DNA of 64,000 nucleotides from the NCBI GenBank assembly GCA_039707465.1, contig CM077644.1:187798462-187862461 (forward strand), given 5' to 3'. The notes under the pieces were generated by a model. It ran no database searches and was not told the origin of the DNA. It saw only the letters and a list, made by a program, of their open reading frames with translations. Source of the stretch: Rhabdophis nuchalis. Its lineage: Eukaryota > Chordata > Lepidosauria > Squamata > Natricidae. Shown here piece by piece: positions 56,960 to 64,000 of the stretch (position 1 is the first letter of the stretch; every line of letters begins with the position of its first letter). Made by a program: the position numbers and the translations under genes.

Positions 56960-57917
56960 GAATAATAATAATAATAATATTAATTTATAACCCGCTCTCT
57001 CTCCCCGAAGGGACTCGAGGCGGGGCACAGGGAATTAAAAAACAATTAAAACAGACAGAATACAAAGTTAAAAACAAATTAAACTGGCCCTGCGCTAAAA
57101 ACTGCTATAAAACTAAAACTATCCCTAAAAACCCCTAAAACAATTTTAAAAATTTAAATTACCCTAGGCCAGCCAAGCAGAAGAAGTGTGTTTTTAGTTT
57201 CTGTCGGAAGGAGCGAAGGTCCGTGGTTCTGATTTCGGGGGGAAGGTCATTCCAGAGGGTCGGGCCCACCACAGAGAAGGCCCTTCCCCTGGGCGTTGCC
57301 CGCTGGCATAGCCTAGTGGATGGCACCCAGAGAAGTCTCTCTGTGGGAGCGAATCGGCCACAGGGATGTATGGGGCAGGATGCGATCCTGCAGATAGCTA
57401 GGTCCCGTGCCATGGAGCACTTTGAAGATGATAACCAATACCTTGAAGCGCACCCAAAAGACAACAGGCAGCCAATGCAGTTCGCGCAGGAGCGGTGTTA
57501 CATGGGAGAACCTGGAGGTTCCCATAACTGCCTGTGCGGCTGCATTCTGGACAAGCTGAAGCCTTCGGGTGCACCTCAAGGGGAGCCCCATGTAGAGAGC
57601 ATTGCATAGTCCAGTCGGAATGTCATGAGGGCATGAGTGACTGTGCAAAGGGCACCCCGATCCAATAGGGGACGCAACTGGCGGACCAGGCGAACCTGGT
57701 AAAATGCCCTCCTGGCCACGGCTGTCACTTGATCTTCCATGGACAGCCGTGCATCAAGGAGGACGCCCAAGTTGCGTGCCCCATCCACAGGGGTTAGATG
57801 TTCATCCCCTATGGCCAGTGATGGAGTCAACTGGTTGTACCGAGATGCCGGGAACCACAGCCACTCAGTCTTGGACAGGTTGAGTCTGAGTCTGTTACTT
57901 CCCATCCAGGCCCGTAT
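56960..57917 (-). mobile_element. L2-type LINE 3' fragment, frame-shifted
   Basis: Minus-strand pieces at 57576-57932, 57313-57648 and 57159-57464 carry, in order, DARLSMEDQVTAVARRAFYQ, PLRCTRRLQLVQNAAAQAVM and the SVVGPTLWNDLPPEIR end. Two frameshifts separate them. The 3'UTR, hairpin (near 56990-57030) and (TTA)n tail at 56960-56978 follow. It is 5'-truncated after the YADD region. Confidence 0.86.
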
Positions 57918-59289
57918 AAATTTCGAGAACAATAGTACAGGGTCTTTTAAAATATGTCGTAATGTTATTTAAAAACAACTATAAATTATGGTTAGCCAGG
58001 TTATGATCTCCGATTTATTACCAATTTCTAGCCGAGAGCTCAGCTATAAAAGGTGGTTTGCTAAAAGGCCACAGCACAATAACCTGGGAAAACACTAAGT
58101 GTAAGCATAATTGAGAGGTTTTATAAGAATCATATGAGCAATGAAATATGTAAGCTGAAGACACGGGAGGTCTAAATTGTTCATGCATTAAAACTGCAGT
58201 TGAAAATAAGGTCCATAAATTAAACATATGCCAGCCATATCAATTGTGGAATTAAACGTTTCTTTCGAGTCAAGCTTAACTTCTAGTGAGTTCACGGACA
58301 CACCCGTGCAATTTTCTTGGCATTAATACAGAAGTAGCCTTCTTTTCGTATGTTTTCATGACTTCCTAATTTTCCCTATATTTATGGCCTTTCTTGAAGG
58401 GCTCCCATCTGGGTGTGACCCTGCCTAACTTTTTGAGAACAACCAAGTCTGGCATAATGAAATATGAAAGCATTCTTGAAAAAAAACCTAAATTGTAGAA
58501 TTTAAATTGTTTAATAAATAATATATGAACCATGATCCCAAGGAGGGAATGGACCTAGCAATCAAATGTATGTTGGCTATTTTATTTTGATTAAATGATA
58601 ATGAAGATGAAAATAAAAATAAAAATGGCAGTTGAGCTTTGGATGACACAATTGTGTCAGTGATTTTCCTAGGGATTCTGAAACTTTCAAAAAAATACCG
58701 TTGCTCTATAAAATGATTAATGAATAAAACTAATAATCTCATTTGCATTATAGTTGCAAGAAATAAATGTGCCACATTCTTTTAGTAATTACATTTTCAT
58801 TTATGCATCACATAAAACTCTAATAGAATCCCACACATTTTTGGCATGACTTATTTCCAGTTGTTGTTTTAGTTTTCTCAGCTTAATACTCTCAGCACAC
58901 AATGTTTTCTGGAAAAAAACAGTGAAGCTTTTTTTTTCAAGTTACAAAAACACTTTTGAAACCAGAATTTTCATAGTATTTCTTTTATTTAGGGTTATTT
59001 TTGACAGGACTATAGTAGATTAGATCATTTAACTTTTGCCTTCTATCCACAAAACACTTTTGTTCTGAAAAGCTAGAAATTTAAATTAATGAATAGAAAT
59101 AGGGAATTACACTAATGCATATGTTTTTGCAAAGCTCTGATAAATATATTTGTGTAGGTCAGTGGAAATACAAATATTTCAAAGAGAAGCTGAACCCACG
59201 TATTAATGATCATTATGAATGGATCATGAATATTTGATCACATTGTGTATTGAATAGTGAAGACTCCACAACTCCAATCTTGCTGTTGT
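57918..59289. other. No gene recognised
   Basis: AT-rich intergenic DNA with no assignable repeat. Confidence 0.5.
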
Positions 59290-61560
59290 TTGATTATGTT
59301 TCATTCAGCTGGTGCTGGATTTTATTAATTACACAGATTTACTCTGGATGACCTATCCTCAGCCTGATACTTTAGGCCTTCCAAAGGTGCATTCATTGTT
59401 GCTATAATTATGTCCATACATCTTGCCTCCTTCCATCTTTCTAAACATTATAGATTTCTTTAAAAAAATCTTCATATAGTGATTTTATATCATGTGATTT
59501 CATATAATGTCAGCTCTTCATATAATGTGTCCAAAGTATGAGAATTTGAGCCTGGTCATTTACGCCTTGAGTAAGAACTTTTGAGTTCATCTGTTCAGTG
59601 ATAAAATAGTTTGTTTTCTTGGCTATCTATGGTATTCTGAAGTCTTCTCCAAAAAACCAAGTTCAAAAGCATCCATACTCTTTCTATCTTGATTCTTCAA
59701 CGTCTAACTTTGACTTTCATAGAGTATTCTAAGGAAAGCTATTTCTTGAACCATTCTTTATAGGCATAGGCGCATCCTGTCATCTGAATATTTTTTTCAA
59801 AGCCTTCATTGCTGGTCAATCCTAAAAGGTAAGAACTACCACCACCACCCATTTCACTAACTTCATTATCATTTTTAAGGCTAATTTTTGTACCTGTTGT
59901 CATCACCTTTATATTTAAACTTAGTCCAATATTTTAATGTGTTCTTCAACATTATTGGTGCTCGCAAATTATTTGTGTTTTTAATGTAGGTTATTGATAT
60001 TTCTTCTCTAATTTTAAAAGCACATTTATCTTCAAAACCCATTTCCCATTTCAGCATAAACACTGAATAAATGAGTATTCAGTCTTGTCTCACTCGATGT
60101 CTGTGGAGAGTCCGTGGAGATTCTTACTCTTTTTCCAACCTGAAGCCAGTCTATTTTGCTATGCTCTATCCAGTCTATGACTTCCTAGTCCATGTATAGG
60201 ATAAGGCTCTCTTAATTAGCTGGTGTGCATAAACAATAGTTTCTGGTGTTCTTCAGCTTTTTGTAAAGCCAATTTCATCTGGCATCCCCGCTTTCATATA
60301 GGACTATAATTAGTGTTGGGTGATCCTGAGAATGATTTTGCTAACAAGTGAAATTAAGAATATTGTATGATAGTTTGTGTAATCTGCATAATGATACCAA
60401 AAAAGAGATGCTTTTTGGTATCATTATGCAGATTGACCTCTTCCAAACTGCTGACCACTATGTTCTCCAGATTTTCTGGCATATATTGGTTGAACTTTTA
60501 CATATTCTTGTTCTGTTGCTTGACATATTTCTGTCAACATTCCTCAATTTCTTTTTACAGTTTGGTAATGATTGCAGTGCTGATCTAATTTCATCTTCTA
60601 GCATTAGAAGTTTCGGCAAGTATGAAGTATCTTTCAAGACATCTTAGATTTTGGCTTCTCTACCGGTTAGAATGTTAGTATACTCCTTTCATTCTTTTTG
60701 GAATCAGTTACTATTTTTTCATTAGCATACTCATTCAAGGTTGGAGCCTTTTTTCTGAGCCTACAGATCTTTTGGAAAACTTTCCTTGTTTTTCCAGGCT
60801 TATTTCTGCCTTCAGTGTCTTTACAGATGTAATTGATTCTTGTCTCTTCTGAAGGCCCTCTAAAATTCTTTGTTAATTTCCTTTATGGGATTCCTTGACA
60901 TTAACTTCTTTCTTTGACAATTTCCATGTCTGTTCTGACTTCTAGTTTGCTTTCCTCTGTTTCTTGGTCTTTGGCAGTCTTTTTTCAGATTCATCCTTAA
61001 CAAGTTTCTTACATTTCATTTCACAGTTCCTCTGCTTCCCTATCCACGAAGTTCAGAACTTTAAAGCAATTCCTGATGTTTTCTTTGTCCATGCATGGAA
61101 TACATCTACAATCACATATGGATACAAAATGGGCTTAATCTACTGTTTTACCTAGGCTTGGAACTTACACATATAGGCAGTTGGTGATGTATTCTGCAGT
61201 CAGTCCTTTGCCATTTCTTTGCTGTTATAACTGAGATGTTCTACTTCGTTGCATAAATAATATGGTCAATTTGATTTCTTTCACCTGGTGATGTCTATGC
61301 ATATTGGTCCTATTTTACCTCTTTGAAAACTGTGTAGGCAATCAAGAAACTTTAGAGTGGCAAACATTTAAGTCATTCTGCTTAATTTCTTAATTTAATC
61401 TTTCCCAAGCCATACAGCTATCCTAGGCCAACTACATTTGGCATTCCAGTCTCCAAGGAGCATATCATGCTTACATGTTCTGTCAATTTCACATTGAAAT
61501 TGATCATTAAACTACAACCTCTTTTTCTCCATCCATTAGTGGTTACAGCATAAAACCAGA
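59290..61560 (-). mobile_element. Decayed RTE/BovB-type LINE
   Basis: Read on the minus strand with many frame changes, the endonuclease motif MLLGDWNAK lies at about 61437-61463 and a RNQIDHII-like motif at about 61255-61290, followed by a TDCRIHHQLPI segment that corresponds to the GADCGSDH region of RTE elements. A YAEM segment and a NINNLH segment near 59990-60060 flank where the RT YADD would be. At about 59500-59700 FELGFLEKT and YFGHII segments match the RTE C-terminal region. The order EN, RT, C-terminus is right for one element. All frames are broken, so it is old and inactive. BovB spreads between squamates and mammals by horizontal transfer, but this copy is too decayed to place. 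Confidence 0.72.
60381..60434. repeat. 23-bp perfect inverted repeat in the BovB remnant
   Basis: AATCTGCATAATGATACC + AAAAA and its exact reverse complement (60412-60434) are separated by 8 bp. Normal BovB has no such hairpin, so it probably arose from a local inverted duplication in this copy. Confidence 0.85.
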
Positions 61561-61936
61561 TCATTCACAGCTTAATGGACTTGTGGAAAGTCCAAAATTA
61601 AAGAAAAAACAATAATGAAGAAAGTCAATATATTAGCTGGGTTCATGAGTCAATCCTTTGAATTTCAGATCAGATTCTTTGGCCCAAACTGACCTGTGCT
61701 GAACTACAAACATGGTTGGCAGGAACCTATGCAACAAGTAGCGACTATAGTATTACAGGTCCAATAGAAACACAGGTAAAAATACCCTGCAATAAAAGAG
61801 CTAGTCTATGATAGGCCCTGAGGGGCAAGATTTATAGTCTGGATTATTTTGTGTAAAGCTGTATGAAAATGTTAGGAACTATTCAGGAGAGACTTTTTAA
61901 GAACATAACCTAACAGGAAGCTTTAAGTAAATCAAG
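61561..61936. other. No gene recognised
   Basis: AT-rich; possibly the far 5' part of the BovB remnant, but no motif can be read. Confidence 0.4.
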
Positions 61937-61944
61937 ATTGTAGC

Positions 61945-62199
61945 CAGAGGTGGGCTGCACTTATGTTCATAAGCAGTTAGCTGGTTGTGCGCATGCATGC
62001 TAGCTTTGCTCGCACATGCCCCTTTGGGAATAAAGTGGAGCTTCAGAAGCAGGTAACCAATTCAGGCAGTTCTGGTGAGTAAAGCAGGGGTGCTGCGAAA
62101 TTCAGTTGGGCAACGAAATCAAAGGGAATGAGCCCGAAAGTTAGTTATAAATGGATAGCTTAACCTGAATCTGTGCGACCATGCAGCAGCCCACCACTG
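61945..62199. mobile_element. hAT-type MITE (255 bp)
   Basis: Ends CAGAGGTGGGCTGC and GCAGCCCACCACTG are inverted repeats. The flanks ATTGTAGC (61937-61944) and ATTATATC (62200-62207) match at 6 of 8. It shares ends with the element at 46372 but has a different, longer interior. Confidence 0.82.
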
Positions 62200-62641
62200 A
62201 TTATATCTCAGAAGAAATGTTGCTGGTAAATGAAGTACAACAGTATCATAATCTCAGAGGACTTGAAAAAAGCTCTAAGAAATCCAACAAAATAGACAGT
62301 ACTGGAATTGATTGTTGAATGATCGTGATGCTTATGATAAAAATAACCATTTTTGTAAAGCAAATAAAAGAGGAAAAATTAGTATCTCTCTCCTTACAGC
62401 AATGACAAGTTGCTGCAATTTGTTACAGATAAGAAGAAATTGCTCTAGGAAGAGCAGCCGGCTGTGTAAAGCTATATAACTATTGCATAAATAAAATTGT
62501 TTCCTTTACAAAATAAGAAATAGTGCTGCTTCTCAGAAAAATCAGAACAATTATCCAGCTAATACCTCTATCAGCATCCTTGAGCAATGTTCAAGGTCCG
62601 AAGCCCTGAGGGGACTGAGCATTAAAGGCTAAGCGTTCCAT

Positions 62642-62642
62642 C

Positions 62643-62702
<60 letters not shown>

Positions 62703-62704
62703 TC
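62642..62704. repeat. (TTTC)n microsatellite
   Basis: About fifteen TTTC units follow CGTTCCATC. Confidence 0.97.
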
Positions 62705-63029
62705 CTTCCTTTAGCTAAGTCACCATTTTAGTTTTTTGCACTGTTGGCAAAATAGGACCATTAAAATTAAATTTAAAAATCTCTAAATTCTGCTCCGAAT
62801 GCTGTTCTGAAATCAATGGTGCTAACCACATTTTCTATGAGATAAGCCCCTTAGGTTTGCTGGTATAGAAGCAGACCCATCAAAGAACAATTTGCATGGT
62901 CTTCCCTGAAATCTGGAGATAGCTCTGATTACTTCCCAAAGCATTCCTTAGAGAGGTACCGACTTTGAAGGTATAAGTATAATAGTATAAATACCAACTT
63001 TAAAGGAAAACTAAGATTACCGAGCTAGA
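62705..63029. other. No gene recognised
   Basis: AT-rich intergenic sequence with a duplicated AGTATAATAGTATAAATACC patch near 62975-62996. Confidence 0.5.
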
Positions 63030-63340
63030 TTACATTGTGGCAGCCTCTCAAAGAGCGGGGGTCAATTTATTTCCCAAAGTACTAGAGGGCAGGACAAGAA
63101 ACAATGGATGGAAACTAATCAAAGAGAGAAGCAACCTGGACTTAGGGAGAAAGTTCCTAAAGAAGGACAATTAACCAGTGGAACAGCTTGCCTTTGGATG
63201 TTTTGGTTGCTTCATCACTGGAAGTTTTTAAAAAAAGACTGGACAGTCAGTCACTTGTCTTAAATGATATAGGATCTCCTGCTTGACTAGAAGATCTCCA
63301 ACATCCTTTCCATCTCTATTCTGATTCTAAAGTCTTTTAA
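63030..63340 (+). mobile_element. CR1 LINE 3' end, plus strand
   Basis: Plus-strand translation in one frame gives NQWNSLPLDVLVASSLEVFK after a KREATW-type piece, the CR1 C-terminus. The 3'UTR GATATAGGATCTCCTGCTTG and CTAGAAGATCTCCAACATCC and the end TCTATTCTGATTCT follow. It is the opposite strand to the CR1 copy at 6778 and is 5'-truncated. Confidence 0.8.
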
Positions 63341-63378
63341 GAAATTGCTGAGACACATTTTGCAGTGGAAGTGCTAGT

Positions 63379-63409
63379 TCCATTGTGTCTGTAAATTGAG
63401 GACTACCTG
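63379..63409. mobile_element. End fragment of the 18194-type DNA transposon
   Basis: GTAAATTGAGGACTACCTG is the reverse complement of the terminal repeat beginning CAGGTAGTCCTTGAATTAC at 18194, with few changes. Confidence 0.55.
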
Positions 63410-64000
63410 CAATACAGAATCTTCAGGCTTTTGTATTTCTGGTCTTCGTATGTCTTGACGCCTTATAGATATTATCAATCTGCATTATGCAGTATACACT
63501 TTGGTCTTCAATGCAGCCTTTCTCAACCAATTGGGAACTAAAGGAATAAGACCAATATGTTTTGATGTAATGCCTTAGCAACTTAAAAAACATAGCATTG
63601 CCTATGATGGATCATCAATTTTTTTAGGTAAAAAGAAAATACATTTATTTAGTACCCTTTGCCTTAAGATGATGATGTAATTTCACTCCTCAAAGAACAT
63701 TGTAAAGAACTAGAGATAGATACCTGAAAATCCTAGCAACTATAAACTTAAATGTTCCTAAACAGTTTCAAAGTTCAATTCTCTTAATATTTATCCTTCA
63801 GACTTCCCTATAAATCAGAAACTAGGAATAAATTGTAACCATAACTACACAACCAGGGTGTAAAGCCCATTGAATAAAAGAGGAACTGCTTGTTAAAAAA
63901 TCCTGCCTGGAAATGCAGTTTTGAGGCTTTGCAGTTCTTTTGTCTAAATATTATGGAAAAAAAATTTAAATTTGGTTTTAGCACAGGAGAGGAGTGTTTA
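63410..64000. other. No gene recognised
   Basis: AT-rich intergenic DNA to the window end. Confidence 0.5.

Overview
The window is vertebrate, almost certainly squamate (lizard or snake, more likely snake). It is AT-rich and intron-like, with one recognisable host gene at its 5' end and dense retrotransposon debris. The repeat mix is typical of squamates: L2-type and CR1 LINEs, a decayed RTE/BovB, a Sauria-type SINE, other tRNA-derived SINEs, many hAT MITEs, and GATA/ATCT microsatellites. There are no bacterial-style genes, operons or CRISPR arrays.

Host gene: exons 1 and 2 of ADAMTS19 lie on the minus strand. Exon 1 (29511-29595) encodes the signal peptide. Exon 2 (26557-27146) encodes the rest of the visible N-terminus and most of the prodomain. 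Both splice junctions are clean and phase-compatible. Upstream is a CpG-rich promoter/5'UTR (about 29596-30560) with an inverted CCAAT box and an octamer. Positions 1-26556 are then probably intron 2, 27147-29510 is intron 1, and 30561-64000 is 5' intergenic DNA. No later exon was recognised.

Retroelements: nine L2-type LINE pieces are present (2640, 3390, 9222, 12116, 13997, 22248, 40884, 47184/50421 and 56960). One has a 665-codon open RT frame and one is nearly full length with endonuclease and RT. CR1 fragments lie at 6778, 43812 and 63030. A BovB-like RTE lies at 59290-61560. A 3' piece of an endogenous retrovirus with one LTR lies at about 14780-17260, and a probable solo LTR at 54627-55277.

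The most interesting content is a family of L1-derived elements that carry ORF1 only. Five copies (5741-6671 minus, 40528-42967 plus, 48427-50402 plus, 51973-52600 minus, 53514-54445 minus) encode an L1 ORF1p-like RNA-binding protein. Each passes straight from the ORF1 stop into a shared 3'UTR of about 240-300 bp with AATAAA and an A-rich end, with no ORF2. Each is flanked by a target-site duplication. The 48427-50402 copy is full length with an intact 282-codon ORF. This is the architecture of mammalian HAL1 (half-L1). An L2 is nested in one copy and another copy is nested in an L2, so the two families were active in overlapping periods.

Other notable items are a 3'-truncated U6 snRNA retrocopy with a 15-bp duplication, a 135-bp MITE that is a perfect 66-bp inverted repeat, and an L2 3' hairpin with compensatory changes among copies.
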